Source of the DNA: an uncultured SAR86 cluster bacterium
GTDB lineage: Bacteria; Pseudomonadota; Gammaproteobacteria; Magnimaribacterales; D2472
Length of the DNA stretch: 64,000 nucleotides
Direction: 5' to 3'
Assembly (NCBI GenBank): GCA_902591925.1
Contig: CACJCN010000003.1
Span: 1-64,000, forward strand
In this document: piece after piece, positions 8,945 to 18,312 of the stretch
Position numbering within the stretch: the first letter of the stretch is position 1
Layout: each line of letters opens with the position of its first letter
Position numbers and translations under genes: made by a program
Notes under the pieces: generated by a model
Databases searched by the model: none
The model's input: only the letters and a program-made list of their open reading frames with translations
Told to the model about the DNA's origin: nothing

Positions 8945-11900
8945 AGATATTTCTTCAATTTTAATAATAGGTGCGGGTCCAATCATTATTGGGCAAGCAT
9001 GTGAATTTGATTATTCTGGTGCACAAGCATGCAAAGCGCTCAAAGAAGAAGGATTCAGAGTAATTTTAGTAAATTCTAATCCCGCAACCATAATGACTGA
9101 TCCACTCTTAGCTGATGCAACATACATTGAACCAATTCATTGGGAATCTGTTGAAAAAATAATTGAGAAGGAAAAGCCAGATGCAATCTTACCAACTATG
9201 GGAGGACAAACCGCTTTAAATACTGCCTTAACTTTAGATAAAAAAGGCGTGCTCAAGAAACATAATGTTATCTTAATTGGGGCGAATAGAACTGCAATTG
9301 ATAAAGCTGAAGATAGACAGCTTTTTGATGAAACTATGCAGTCAATTAATTTGGAAACACCCGCATCTGGTATTGCTCATTCAATGAGTGATGCATTGGA
9401 AGTTCAAGAAAAAATAGGATTTCCATGCATCATAAGACCTTCATTCACTATGGGTGGAACTGGCGGGGGGATTGCTTATAACATCTCAGAGTTTAAATCT
9501 ATATGTGAGAAAGGGCTCGAATTATCACCAACAAATGAACTTTTAATTGATGAGTCTTTAATTGGATGGAAAGAGTACGAAATGGAAGTTGTCAGAGATT
9601 GTGAGGATAATTGCATAATCGTTTGCTCAATCGAAAACTTAGATCCTATGGGAATCCATACAGGAGACTCAACAACCATAGCTCCTGCTCAGACTCTTAC
9701 TGATAAAGAATATCAGATCATGAGGAACGCATCTTTTAAAATTTTAAGAGAAATCGGTGTAGATACTGGTGGGTCAAATGTTCAATTTGCTATTAATCCA
9801 GATAATGGAAAAATGGTTGTAATCGAGATGAATCCTAGAGTGAGTAGGTCTTCTGCTCTAGCATCAAAAGCAACTGGATTTCCTATCGCAAAAGTTGCAG
9901 CGCTTTTATCTGTAGGTTATACCCTTGATGAACTAAAGAATGATATTACAGGAGGATTAACTCCAGCATCTTTTGAACCAAGTATTGACTACATCGTTAC
10001 AAAAATACCTAAATTTGCTTTCGAAAAGTTTCCTCAAGCAAGTCCAAAACTTACAACACAAATGAAGTCAGTTGGAGAGGTGATGTCTATTGGATCAAAC
10101 TTTCAAGAATCATTTCAAAAAGCTCTATGTAGTATGGAGGAAGGTTTAAACGGATTAAATTCATTACGCAATAATGGATCTTTTCCATCAGATGACGAAA
10201 TAAAAAGTGAGTTAACAATTCCAGGCCCAAAAAGAATTTTTTATGTGGCTGATGCAATGCGAAAAGGTTGGGATCTAAACAAAATATATTCACTGACAAA
10301 AATTGATTATTGGTTCTTAGATCAAATTAAGGAATTAATTGATATTGAAGATGAGCTAAAAGAAACTAATATTTCAAATCTATCCAAAGAGTATTTACAA
10401 AACGTAAAAGAGAAAGGATTTTCTGACAATAGAATAGCTGAGTTACTTGATACAAATGAATCAAAAATTAGGCAAATCAGAAAAAAAAATAATGTAATGC
10501 CTATTTTTAGAAGAGTTGATACTTGTGCAGCAGAATTCGCTACATCAACATGCTACATGTATTCTTCTTATGGAGGTAGTTGTGAGAGCAACCCTACCAA
10601 AAATAAGAAAATTCTTGTCCTTGGAAGTGGCCCCAATAGAATTGGTCAAGGAATTGAGTTTGATTATTGTTGCGTTCATGCATCTATGGCGATGCAGGAG
10701 GAGGGATATGAATCAATAATGGTGAATTGTAATCCTGAAACTGTATCAACTGACTATGATGTTTCTAATAGGCTTTATTTTGAGCCAATCACTGCAGAAA
10801 AGATCTTGGATATCATTGATATTGAAAAACCAGAAGGGGTTGTTATTCAGTTTGGAGGGCAAACACCTTTGAAACTTGCAGATGTTTTATCTGAAAATGG
10901 AGTTAATATCTTAGGCACTAATGTTGACGCAATTGATAGGTCTGAAGATAGAGAAAGATTTCAAGAATTAGTAAATAAATTAAATTTAAAACAGCCCTCA
11001 AATGCTACTGCAAAAAATGTTGAGGAAGCACTTGTAAAAGCTGATGAAATTGGATTTCCAATTGTTGTAAGGCCATCTTATGTATTAGGTGGAAGAGCAA
11101 TGCAACTGGTTAATAATTTAAAAGAGCTTAATCAGTACTTAAATGAAGCAGTAGAAGTTTCTAATAGTAAACCTATTCTTTTAGATAGTTATCTTACAGA
11201 TGCTATTGAAGTTGACGTAGATGTTGTATCAGATGGAAAAAATATTGAAATTGGTGGGATATTACAACATATTGAACAAGCTGGAATTCACTCTGGAGAT
11301 TCTGCATGTTCTCTACCGCCATATAGCTTATCAAGCACAGTACAGGAAATCATGAAAGAACAGGCCATTGATATAGCAAAAGAATTAGAAGTTATAGGTT
11401 TAATGAATATTCAATACGCTGTTAAGGACGAAAATGTTTTTATTATTGAAGTTAATCCTCGGGCATCTAGGACTGTTCCCTTTATTTCTAAAGCAATAGG
11501 TCACTCTCTTGCAAAAGTAGCCTCCAAAGCAATGATAGGCAAAAGTTTAATACAACAAAAATTTTCTTCAAAACTTCCAAAAGATCTTTCTTTTGTAAAA
11601 GAAGCTGTTATGCCGTTTGATAAATTTCCTCATGTCGATCCTATTCTTGGTCCTGAAATGAAATCAACAGGTGAAGTTATGGGCATTGGTCCAAATTTTG
11701 GTGAGGCATATGCAAAAGCTCAAAAAGGAGCTAACAAGATTCTTAGACGATCTGGTGTGGTATTTATAAGTGTGAAGGCATCTGATAAAAAATATCTTGA
11801 TAAATTTGTACCTGAAATAATAAATGCTGGATTTGAAATTGTAGCAACATCCGGAACTTCCGAATATATTAAAAAACTTGGTTTTAATGTAAAAACCATC

Positions 11901-12143
11901 AATAAGGTAACTGAGGGAAGGCCTCACATAGTAGATAGCTTGCTTAATAATGATATTGACTTGGTGATCAACACGACAGAAGGCTCACAATCAATTGAAG
12001 ACTCAGCATCAATTAGACAAAGCGCTTTAAGAAACAAAATTTTCTGCACAACAACAATGTTTGGCGCATTTGCAATTATCGATGCATTCAAAAGCAAAGA
12101 AGAGAATTGGACTTACAGCACGTTACAAGAAATAAATAATTGA
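8931..12143 (+). CDS. carB: carbamoyl-phosphate synthase large subunit
   Basis: A 1070-residue protein with the duplicated ATP-grasp architecture that makes carbamoyl phosphate from bicarbonate, ammonia and two ATP. The first half opens with [21 protein letters not shown] and the second with [20 protein letters not shown], showing the internal duplication; the ATP-grasp glycine loop [12 protein letters not shown] and its counterpart [11 protein letters not shown] are both present. The C-terminal MGS-like allosteric domain (from about residue 935) ends near [17 protein letters not shown]. Length equals the family norm. It overlaps carA by 14 bases and is followed after 26 bp by greA. Confidence 0.98.
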   Translation: MPKRKDISSILIIGAGPIIIGQACEFDYSGAQACKALKEEGFRVILVNSNPATIMTDPLLADATYIEPIHWESVEKIIEKEKPDAILPTMGGQTALNTALTLDKKGVLKKHNVILIGANRTAIDKAEDRQLFDETMQSINLETPASGIAHSMSDALEVQEKIGFPCIIRPSFTMGGTGGGIAYNISEFKSICEKGLELSPTNELLIDESLIGWKEYEMEVVRDCEDNCIIVCSIENLDPMGIHTGDSTTIAPAQTLTDKEYQIMRNASFKILREIGVDTGGSNVQFAINPDNGKMVVIEMNPRVSRSSALASKATGFPIAKVAALLSVGYTLDELKNDITGGLTPASFEPSIDYIVTKIPKFAFEKFPQASPKLTTQMKSVGEVMSIGSNFQESFQKALCSMEEGLNGLNSLRNNGSFPSDDEIKSELTIPGPKRIFYVADAMRKGWDLNKIYSLTKIDYWFLDQIKELIDIEDELKETNISNLSKEYLQNVKEKGFSDNRIAELLDTNESKIRQIRKKNNVMPIFRRVDTCAAEFATSTCYMYSSYGGSCESNPTKNKKILVLGSGPNRIGQGIEFDYCCVHASMAMQEEGYESIMVNCNPETVSTDYDVSNRLYFEPITAEKILDIIDIEKPEGVVIQFGGQTPLKLADVLSENGVNILGTNVDAIDRSEDRERFQELVNKLNLKQPSNATAKNVEEALVKADEIGFPIVVRPSYVLGGRAMQLVNNLKELNQYLNEAVEVSNSKPILLDSYLTDAIEVDVDVVSDGKNIEIGGILQHIEQAGIHSGDSACSLPPYSLSSTVQEIMKEQAIDIAKELEVIGLMNIQYAVKDENVFIIEVNPRASRTVPFISKAIGHSLAKVASKAMIGKSLIQQKFSSKLPKDLSFVKEAVMPFDKFPHVDPILGPEMKSTGEVMGIGPNFGEAYAKAQKGANKILRRSGVVFISVKASDKKYLDKFVPEIINAGFEIVATSGTSEYIKKLGFNVKTINKVTEGRPHIVDSLLNNDIDLVINTTEGSQSIEDSASIRQSALRNKIFCTTTMFGAFAIIDAFKSKEENWTYSTLQEINN

Positions 12144-12154
12144 TTCACTAAAAT

Positions 12155-12163
12155 TGATATAAT
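12155..12163 (+). promoter_or_regulatory. extended -10 promoter immediately upstream of greA
   Basis: TGATATAAT is an extended -10 element (TGn-TATAAT) ending at 12163, six bases before the greA ATG at 12170. A start site at the usual distance would fall on the A of the ATG, giving a leaderless transcript. No good -35 is seen, as expected for an extended -10. Confidence 0.5.
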
Positions 12164-12169
12164 GCTTGC

Positions 12170-12646
12170 ATGAGCAGAGTACCTATTACCAAAGATGGTG
12201 AGATTTCTATAAAAGAAAAGCTTTCAAATCTTAAGTTTGTTGAAAGACCTCAGATATCGCAAGCTATTGCTGAAGCAAGAGCACATGGAGATCTTAAAGA
12301 AAATGCTGAGTATCATGCTGCAAAAGAATTACAAGGTTTAGTAGAGGCCAAGATAAGTGAGATGGAAAGCGCATTAGCTAATGCCCAAGTAATTGATGTA
12401 AAAGAAATTCCTGAAACTGGCAGAGTTATTTTTGGTTCAACAATTAAAGTTTATGATATCGAGCAAGACAATGAAGTCGTTTATAAAATTGTTGGGAATC
12501 TTGAGTCTGATCCTGAAAAAGGACACATATCAATTGATACCCCAATTGCAAAAGGATTGGTTGGTAAGTTTGTTGATGACGAAATTAAGATTAATACTCC
12601 TTCAGGTGACCTCCACTACGAAATCATAGAAGTTAAACACATCTAA
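12170..12646 (+). CDS. greA: transcript cleavage factor GreA
   Basis: A 158-residue RNA polymerase secondary-channel factor that stimulates cleavage of backtracked transcripts. The N-terminal coiled coil carries the acidic tip in AHGDLKENAEYHAAKE, where Asp and Glu coordinate the catalytic magnesium, and the C-terminal FKBP-like domain includes TPIAKGLVGKFVDDE. Length equals E. coli GreA (158). It follows carB, as in Pseudomonas. The next gene is normally yhbY, but here rlmE starts 4 bp later. Confidence 0.96.
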   Translation: MSRVPITKDGEISIKEKLSNLKFVERPQISQAIAEARAHGDLKENAEYHAAKELQGLVEAKISEMESALANAQVIDVKEIPETGRVIFGSTIKVYDIEQDNEVVYKIVGNLESDPEKGHISIDTPIAKGLVGKFVDDEIKINTPSGDLHYEIIEVKHI

Positions 12647-12650
12647 CTTT

Positions 12651-13211
12651 ATGCATGCAGACAATTGGGCTCAAAAGGCAAAAAAAAAGGGCTATCGTTC
12701 AAGAGCTGTCTTTAAATTAGAAGAAATTTTAAAAAAAACAAAAATAATAAATTACTCAAATGTTCTTGATCTTGGGTCCTCTCCAGGAGGATGGTCAGAA
12801 TACATAATCAAAAAATATCCAACTTCAAAAGTTTATGCAATTGATATCATAGACATGGAACCAATAGACGGAGTTACCTTTTTCAAAGATAGTATTGAAA
12901 ATTTATATAATTTGGAAGAAATATTAAAATTAAAAGGTTGTTTTAAACTTGTAATTTCAGATATAGCCCCAAACTTAAGTGGCATAAGTGCAGTTGATAG
13001 TGAAAATATTCTTAATTTGAATATGCTTACTGTTAAGATTGCTAATGATTTTTTAGATTCAAGCGGTTCAATGATAATGAAAACTTTTCAAAATAGTAAC
13101 TTAAAAACTTTGCGAAAAAATATGGAATTATCTTTTAAGTTAGTTCAAACTTATAAGCCTGCTGCTTCAAAAAAACAATCAGGTGAAATTTACCTGTATG
13201 GAGTAAAATAA
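12651..13211 (+). CDS. rlmE: 23S rRNA 2'-O-ribose U2552 methyltransferase RlmE (FtsJ/RrmJ)
   Basis: A 186-residue Rossmann methyltransferase that modifies U2552 in the ribosomal A loop during late 50S assembly. The SAM motif is LDLGSSPGGWSEY, the catalytic-tetrad lysine lies in YRSRAVFKLEEI, the Asp in ISDIAPNLSGI, and the later Lys in MIMKTFQ. It lacks about 20 N-terminal residues found in E. coli RlmE (209 aa), beginning directly at the conserved DNWAQKAKKKGYRSRA region. It lies between greA and ftsH with 3-4 bp gaps, matching the conserved order. Confidence 0.94.
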   Translation: MHADNWAQKAKKKGYRSRAVFKLEEILKKTKIINYSNVLDLGSSPGGWSEYIIKKYPTSKVYAIDIIDMEPIDGVTFFKDSIENLYNLEEILKLKGCFKLVISDIAPNLSGISAVDSENILNLNMLTVKIANDFLDSSGSMIMKTFQNSNLKTLRKNMELSFKLVQTYKPAASKKQSGEIYLYGVK

Positions 13212-13214
13212 GAT

Positions 13215-15125
13215 ATGAATAGTTTTATGAGAAATTTAGTTGTATGGGTGGTTCTAGGGTCTCTCATGGTTTATGTTTTTAATAACATTGAGAATTCATC
13301 AGCTAGAGAACAGATTAGTTATAGCCAGTTTAAACAAGAAGTTCTATCAGACAGGGTTGCTAAGGTAGTCTATAAAGGCGATCAAATGACTATTATTGGT
13401 GATCGCTTAGATGGTTCAAAATTTGAAACCACTCATCCTATTTTTAAAAGAGATGAAGCAGTTGAAAATGCAATTGAAGAAAATGGCATTATTGCTGTTT
13501 ATGAGAAAATAGAACAACCTTCATTATTTTCTCAATTACTTGTTGGAGCATTTCCAATAATTCTTTTGTTAGCAATATTTTTCTTTTTTATGCGTCAAAT
13601 GCAAGGCGGTATTTCTGGAAAAGGTGGACCAATGTCTTTTGGTCGAAGTAAAGCTAAATTAATGGAAGGCGGAAAAGTTAAAACTACATTCAAAGATGTT
13701 GCAGGTTGTGAAGAAGCTAAACAAGATGTTCAAGAACTCGTTGACTTTCTTAGAGATCCAACTAAATTTCAGAAACTTGGAGGTAAGATTCCAAGGGGTG
13801 TTTTAATGGTTGGTCCTCCAGGCACCGGAAAAACTTTAATTGCAAGGGCAGTTGCAGGTGAGGCCAAGGTTCCATTCTTTACAATTTCTGGTTCAGATTT
13901 TGTGGAAATGTTTGTTGGTGTTGGAGCATCTAGAGTAAGAGATATGTTTGATCAAGCAAAAAAACAATCTCCTTGTATTGTTTTTATTGATGAGATTGAT
14001 GCCGTAGGTAGGCACAGAGGAGCAGGTCTAGGTGGTGGGCACGACGAAAGAGAACAAACACTTAACCAATTACTTGTTGAAATGGATGGCTTTGAAGGAA
14101 ATGATGGCGTTATTGTAATAGCTGCAACTAATAGACCAGATGTTTTAGATCCAGCACTTTTAAGACCTGGAAGGTTTGACAGGCAAGTAGTCGTTGATTT
14201 ACCAGACATTCGTGGCAGAGAAGCAATCTTAAAAGTTCATATGAGAAAGGTTCCTCTCGCATCTGATGTTGATCCGCTTGTAATTGCAAGAGGTACACCA
14301 GGATTTTCGGGAGCAGACCTTGCTAATTTAATTAATGAGGCTGCACTTTTTGCTGCTAGATATTCTGATAAAAAAATTGATCAGTCGCATCTTGATTTAG
14401 CTAAAGATAAGATAATGATGGGCGCTGAAAGAAAATCAATGATACTAAGTGAGGAGCAAAAAAGAATTACTGCATATCACGAAGCTGGACATGCTATCGT
14501 TGGAAGATTATGTCCCACTCACGATCCTGTATATAAAGTTACCATCATACCTAGAGGAAGAGCATTGGGTGTAACAATGTTTTTACCTGAAGAAGATACA
14601 TATATGCAAAGTAAAGAGTATCTTCTCGGTAGAATAGCTACATTATTTGGTGGCAGAATTGCTGAAAGTATTATTAATGGCAATCAAGGTATTACAACTG
14701 GAGCATCAAATGATATTGAAGTAGCCACAGGCATTGCAACAAATATGGTTACTAAGTGGGGTTTCTCTGATGCACTTGGTACCATAAAATATGGAGAAGA
14801 TGAGGGCAGTCCTTTCTTGGGAAGGTCTGTTTCAAATCCTCCACCAATGAGAAGTGATCAAACTTCAAAATTAATAGACTCAGAGGTCAAAGCTATAATA
14901 GATTCATGCTATAAAAAAGCTGAAGAATTGTTAAAACAAAATTTAGATAAGCTTAATGTAATGGCTGATGCTCTATTAAAATATGAAACAATAGATGCCG
15001 ATCAGATCGATGATATTATGGCTGGTGCTACTCCAAGAGAACCAAAGGGATGGTCAGATGATGATCAACCCAAAGGTAAGTCTTCTAAAAAAACTTCAAT
15101 CAAAGGTGCTGCTGAAGAGTTATAA
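13215..15125 (+). CDS. ftsH: ATP-dependent zinc metalloprotease FtsH
   Basis: A 636-residue membrane-anchored AAA+ protease that degrades misfolded membrane proteins and short-lived regulators such as LpxC. Two N-terminal membrane segments (about 5-23 and 100-123) flank a periplasmic domain. The AAA module has Walker A GPPGTGKT, Walker [12 protein letters not shown] and the second region of homology [19 protein letters not shown]; the zinc site is HEAGH in [11 protein letters not shown]. The tail is Lys/Ser rich. It follows rlmE by 3 bp. folP, which usually follows ftsH, is absent and glmM is next. Confidence 0.98.
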   Translation: MNSFMRNLVVWVVLGSLMVYVFNNIENSSAREQISYSQFKQEVLSDRVAKVVYKGDQMTIIGDRLDGSKFETTHPIFKRDEAVENAIEENGIIAVYEKIEQPSLFSQLLVGAFPIILLLAIFFFFMRQMQGGISGKGGPMSFGRSKAKLMEGGKVKTTFKDVAGCEEAKQDVQELVDFLRDPTKFQKLGGKIPRGVLMVGPPGTGKTLIARAVAGEAKVPFFTISGSDFVEMFVGVGASRVRDMFDQAKKQSPCIVFIDEIDAVGRHRGAGLGGGHDEREQTLNQLLVEMDGFEGNDGVIVIAATNRPDVLDPALLRPGRFDRQVVVDLPDIRGREAILKVHMRKVPLASDVDPLVIARGTPGFSGADLANLINEAALFAARYSDKKIDQSHLDLAKDKIMMGAERKSMILSEEQKRITAYHEAGHAIVGRLCPTHDPVYKVTIIPRGRALGVTMFLPEEDTYMQSKEYLLGRIATLFGGRIAESIINGNQGITTGASNDIEVATGIATNMVTKWGFSDALGTIKYGEDEGSPFLGRSVSNPPPMRSDQTSKLIDSEVKAIIDSCYKKAEELLKQNLDKLNVMADALLKYETIDADQIDDIMAGATPREPKGWSDDDQPKGKSSKKTSIKGAAEEL

Positions 15126-15134
15126 TTTTTTCTG

Positions 15135-16460
15135 ATGAACCTAAAATTTGGCACTGACGGTATAAGGGGACCCGTTGAGAGCATAATAACACCCGAAGCT
15201 TGTTTGAGAATAGGCCATGCAACAGGTCTAGCCATGAAAGACCTAGGTTGGAACACTGTTGTTATTGGCAAAGACACAAGAATCTCTGGTTACATGTTAG
15301 AGTCTGCACTGCAGGCAGGTTTTATAGCTGCAGGCGTAAATGTAAATCTTCTTGGCCCAATTCCTACACCAGGAGTAGCCTATCTAACCAAAACACTAAG
15401 AAATAAATTTGGAGTTGTTATAAGTGCTTCACATAATGATTTTTTAGATAATGGAATTAAAATATTTAATGAAGATGGAGAAAAGATTTCAAGAGACATT
15501 GAAAAAAAAATTGAAAAATATCTATCTTCAGATTTATCTCCAGTTGAAACATCTCAAATAGGAAAAGCATATAGATTTGATGAGTCTGGACCAAGATACA
15601 TCGAATTTTGTAAATCTTCAGTTCCATCTGAAATTTCTTTTTCATCTCTTAGGATAGTCGTTGATTGTGCGAATGGAGCTTGTTATAAGGTAAGTCCAAA
15701 AATATTTGAAGAATTAGGAGCTGAAGTATTTGCAATTGGTAATGAGCCAGATGGTTACAACATCAACCAAAACTGTGGCTCTACTCATCCAGAAGTAATT
15801 AAAGAAGCTGTAATTGAACACAGAGCTGATTATGGAGTATCTTTGGATGGTGATGGAGACAGAGTCATTCTTGTAGATGAGAAGGGTAATATTCTTGATG
15901 GAGATGATCTTCTCTATATATTAGCTTTTGCTAATCCAAATAGAACTGGGTCCTGGTCAGGTGTTGTTGGCACTCATATGAGTAATCTAGGTTTTGAAGA
16001 AGGTATAAAGAAACTTGGATATAAGTTTGTAAGAGCTGATGTTGGTGACAAATACGTTAGCGAAACGCTTTCAAATAAGGGTTGGCTGCTTGGAGGTGAA
16101 GCATCGGGACATATTATATGCAAAGATCTTGTTAGTACTGGAGATGGCACTATTGCTGCTTTAAAGGTAATTTCTTCGTTATTGCTTCTTGAAATGAAAC
16201 CAAACGAAGTCTTACGGAACTTTAAAAAAATACCTCAAATTAACATGGCTGTAAATGTAAAAAATAAAGATATTGTTGATGATAAAGAACTTAAATCATT
16301 AATATCGGAAATTGAGTCTGATTTAACTGTAGGTAGAGTTCTTGTTAGGCCATCAGGTACAGAGCCAAAGATAAGAATCATGATAGAGGCTTCTGAGGAA
16401 AAGGTTGCTAAAAAGTTTGCAAATGACATTAAAAAAATTATTGAGTCAAAATTTAAATGA
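15135..16460 (+). CDS. glmM: phosphoglucosamine mutase GlmM
   Basis: A 441-residue mutase that converts glucosamine-6-phosphate to glucosamine-1-phosphate for UDP-GlcNAc, feeding both peptidoglycan and lipid A. The phosphoserine loop is ISASHNDFLDNGIKIF, the metal loop DGDGDR, the sugar-binding loop GGEASGH and the phosphate-binding loop RPSGTEPKIRIMIE. Length matches the family (about 445). It begins 9 bp after ftsH and its stop overlaps tpiA by 4 bases (ATGA), implying translational coupling. Confidence 0.97.
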   Translation: MNLKFGTDGIRGPVESIITPEACLRIGHATGLAMKDLGWNTVVIGKDTRISGYMLESALQAGFIAAGVNVNLLGPIPTPGVAYLTKTLRNKFGVVISASHNDFLDNGIKIFNEDGEKISRDIEKKIEKYLSSDLSPVETSQIGKAYRFDESGPRYIEFCKSSVPSEISFSSLRIVVDCANGACYKVSPKIFEELGAEVFAIGNEPDGYNINQNCGSTHPEVIKEAVIEHRADYGVSLDGDGDRVILVDEKGNILDGDDLLYILAFANPNRTGSWSGVVGTHMSNLGFEEGIKKLGYKFVRADVGDKYVSETLSNKGWLLGGEASGHIICKDLVSTGDGTIAALKVISSLLLLEMKPNEVLRNFKKIPQINMAVNVKNKDIVDDKELKSLISEIESDLTVGRVLVRPSGTEPKIRIMIEASEEKVAKKFANDIKKIIESKFK

Positions 16461-17194
16461 TTATTGCTAATTGGAAATGTAATGGAAGCAAAGCCATGAC
16501 AAATACGTGGGTTAATAATTTTTTAACAAATTATGATGAAACTAAGAAAGCATTTATTGGCATCGCACCACCTTCAATATATATACAAAGGCTTCTTGAA
16601 ACCGAGCTAAATAAGTTAGCAGAAATTAATATAGGATCTCAAGATATTGATATTTCATCTGGTGCAAGAACGGGAGCAATTTCTTCTGATATGATTTTAG
16701 ACTTTGATTGTAAATTTTCAATTATTGGTCACTCAGAAAGAAGACAACTTTTTAACGAGACAAATGAAGAAATTAAACAAAAAATTTTAAAAATTGCAAA
16801 AAAAACAATAACTATTTTGTGTGTTGGTGAAACCAGAGAAGAAAACAAAAATGATCAAACTAGAGATATACTAAAAAAACAATTAGAAGTAGTTAAAGAT
16901 ATTGAATTAAATAACTCATTAGTAATTGCTTATGAGCCAGTTTGGGCAATTGGCACGGGAAATACTCCAACCCCAAATAATATTAATGAAATTCATAAAT
17001 TTATTAAAGATGTTGTACAATCCACCTCATATAATTCTGAATATCCTATGGTTTTATATGGTGGAAGTGTGAACCAAGAGAATGCTAAAAGCTTTTTTAA
17101 AGAAGAATTTGTCGATGGTGCTTTAATTGGTGGAGCTTCTTTGGATGGTAAAGAGTTTGCTAATATTATTAATATTTTTAATGAAACAAACTAA
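16457..17194 (+). CDS. tpiA: triosephosphate isomerase TpiA
   Basis: A 245-residue TIM barrel that interconverts dihydroxyacetone phosphate and glyceraldehyde-3-phosphate. The catalytic Lys is in IIANWKCNGS, the His in IIGHSERRQLF, and the Glu in AYEPVWAIGTG; loop 7/8 phosphate contacts appear as LYGGSVNQEN and GALIGGASLDG. The position between glmM and secG is the Pseudomonas arrangement; in E. coli tpiA lies elsewhere. It overlaps glmM by ATGA and ends 2 bp before secG. Confidence 0.97.
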   Translation: MIIANWKCNGSKAMTNTWVNNFLTNYDETKKAFIGIAPPSIYIQRLLETELNKLAEINIGSQDIDISSGARTGAISSDMILDFDCKFSIIGHSERRQLFNETNEEIKQKILKIAKKTITILCVGETREENKNDQTRDILKKQLEVVKDIELNNSLVIAYEPVWAIGTGNTPTPNNINEIHKFIKDVVQSTSYNSEYPMVLYGGSVNQENAKSFFKEEFVDGALIGGASLDGKEFANIINIFNETN

Positions 17195-17196
17195 AA

Positions 17197-17508
17197 ATGA
17201 TTACTTTTTTGACAATATTTAGTGTTCTTTTAGCAATAATAATTGTTGTAATAGTTCTTCTTCAGCAAGGTAAAGGCTCTGATCTTGGATCAGCATTTGG
17301 AGGTGGGTCTTCAAACTCTATGTTTGGTGCGCTAGGTCCATCAGGTTTTTTAGGAAGGCTTACATACATAATTGTTGCTATATGGTTAATATCATCTTTC
17401 TTGCTAGCATATTTATTAAAAAATGAGAATAAAGAAGTTATTTTTGAAACTCCTCTAATTGAAGAAGCTATTAAAGAAGATTTGTCGGACGAAATACCTA
17501 TCGAATAA
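17197..17508 (+). CDS. secG: protein translocase subunit SecG
   Basis: A 103-residue SecYEG accessory subunit. Two membrane segments (about 2-22 and 53-70) flank the signature cytoplasmic loop LLQQGKGSDLGSAFGGG...MFG. The C-terminus is a short acidic tail. It closes the ftsH-glmM-tpiA-secG run and lies 5 bp from the 3' end of a tRNA-Leu gene on the opposite strand; in E. coli the same neighbour tRNA is co-directional. Confidence 0.93.
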   Translation: MITFLTIFSVLLAIIIVVIVLLQQGKGSDLGSAFGGGSSNSMFGALGPSGFLGRLTYIIVAIWLISSFLLAYLLKNENKEVIFETPLIEEAIKEDLSDEIPIE

Positions 17509-17513
17509 TATCT

Positions 17514-17600
17514 TGGTGCCGAAGGCGGGACTTGAACCCGCACGAGCTTACGCCCACTAGCCCCTCAAGCTAGCGTGTCTACCAATTCCACCACTTCGGC
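17514..17600 (-). tRNA. tRNA-Leu (anticodon GAG)
   Basis: The minus strand folds as an 87-nt class II tRNA: acceptor GCCGAAG/CTTCGGC, anticodon stem CTAGC/GCTAG with loop TTGAGGG giving anticodon GAG, a long variable arm (TGGGCGTAAGCTCG), T arm CGGGTTCAAGTCCCG, discriminator A and an encoded CCA at 17516-17514. E. coli leuU (also GAG, 87 nt) occupies the same slot between secG and metY, but on the same strand as its neighbours; here it is inverted and convergent with secG. Confidence 0.95.
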
Positions 17601-17613
17601 ATAAAAGAGCGAA

Positions 17614-17619
17614 ATTATA
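17614..17619 (-). promoter_or_regulatory. -10 box for the inverted tRNA-Leu
   Basis: On the minus strand a perfect TATAAT ends 13 bases before the mature tRNA 5' end, so transcription would begin at about 17607 with a short 5' leader for RNase P. No convincing -35 at 16-18 bp. This gives the inverted tRNA its own transcription start, independent of secG. Confidence 0.5.
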
Positions 17620-17652
17620 GCAATATTATCCCCCATCTAATACAAAATTAAC

Positions 17653-17681
17653 TTGACCAATTAGTGTTACTTTCATAAACT
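17653..17681 (+). promoter_or_regulatory. strong sigma70 promoter for initiator tRNA and rimP operon
   Basis: TTGACC (17653-17658), a 17-bp spacer, then TAAACT (17676-17681). Transcription would start near 17688, about 9 bases before the mature initiator tRNA. It is the best-matched -35/-10 pair seen in the window, as expected for a stable RNA. Confidence 0.7.
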
Positions 17682-17696
17682 TCATGTTCGCTGCGT

Positions 17697-17773
<77 letters not shown>

Positions 17774-17793
17774 CAGTTAAATAGTTTTTTGTG

Positions 17794-17812
17794 GGGCATT
17801 TGCCCTTTTTTT
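17794..17812 (+). terminator. intrinsic terminator between tRNA-fMet and rimP
   Basis: GGGC-ATTT-GCCC is followed directly by seven T residues, a compact intrinsic terminator about 20 bases after the tRNA. The rimP ATG is only 11 bases past the T run and no second promoter is evident between, so the operon downstream probably depends on readthrough. Confidence 0.7.
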
Positions 17813-17823
17813 GTATAAAAAAT

Positions 17824-18312
17824 ATGAATATAGATGATTTAAAAAATATTATTGAACCTGTAATAACTAGAAATAACTGCTTCTTATGGGGAATTGAAAT
17901 TCTGAGAGGTAAGAAAAAAAATACTCTTAGAGTTTTTATTGATTCAAATAATAATGTTGATATTAATGATTGCGAAAGCATCTCTAGAGACCTTAATTAT
18001 GAGCCTCAAATTGATTTGAATTTAGATGAAGATTATATTCTTGAGGTTTCAACACCAGGTGTAGACAGAAAATTTTTTGATATTAAACAATTAAAAGAGT
18101 ATGTTGGCCAAGAGTTAAATATTAAAACAAAAAGCATTTATGATGGCAAAAGAAAGTTTATTGGCAAATTAATTGAAAGTGACGACTCAAAGCTAACTAT
18201 TGTAGAGTCTGATAATTCTGAGGAAATAATATTTAAGTTTTCTGATATAGACTTATGTAGGCTAAAACCAGATTATAATAATTTATTTAAGGAATATTCT
18301 TATGGAGAGTAA
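17824..18312 (+). CDS. rimP: ribosome maturation factor RimP
   Basis: A 162-residue 30S maturation factor. The start chosen is ATG 17824 (MNIDDLKNIIEPVI); an in-frame GTG at 17791 would lie inside the terminator hairpin and add non-conserved residues. The family core is visible: LWGIEILRGKKKNTLRVFIDS, then DINDCESISRDL and YILEVSTPGVDRKFF. It overlaps nusA by 11 bases in the conserved rimP-nusA-infB operon. Confidence 0.93.
   Translation: MNIDDLKNIIEPVITRNNCFLWGIEILRGKKKNTLRVFIDSNNNVDINDCESISRDLNYEPQIDLNLDEDYILEVSTPGVDRKFFDIKQLKEYVGQELNIKTKSIYDGKRKFIGKLIESDDSKLTIVESDNSEEIIFKFSDIDLCRLKPDYNNLFKEYSYGE

Noticed and set aside
10087-10299. Minus-strand ORFs inside carB, ftsH, infB, mreB, murA and similar
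   Set aside because: They are antisense shadows of conserved genes with no recognisable motifs or ribosome-binding sites.
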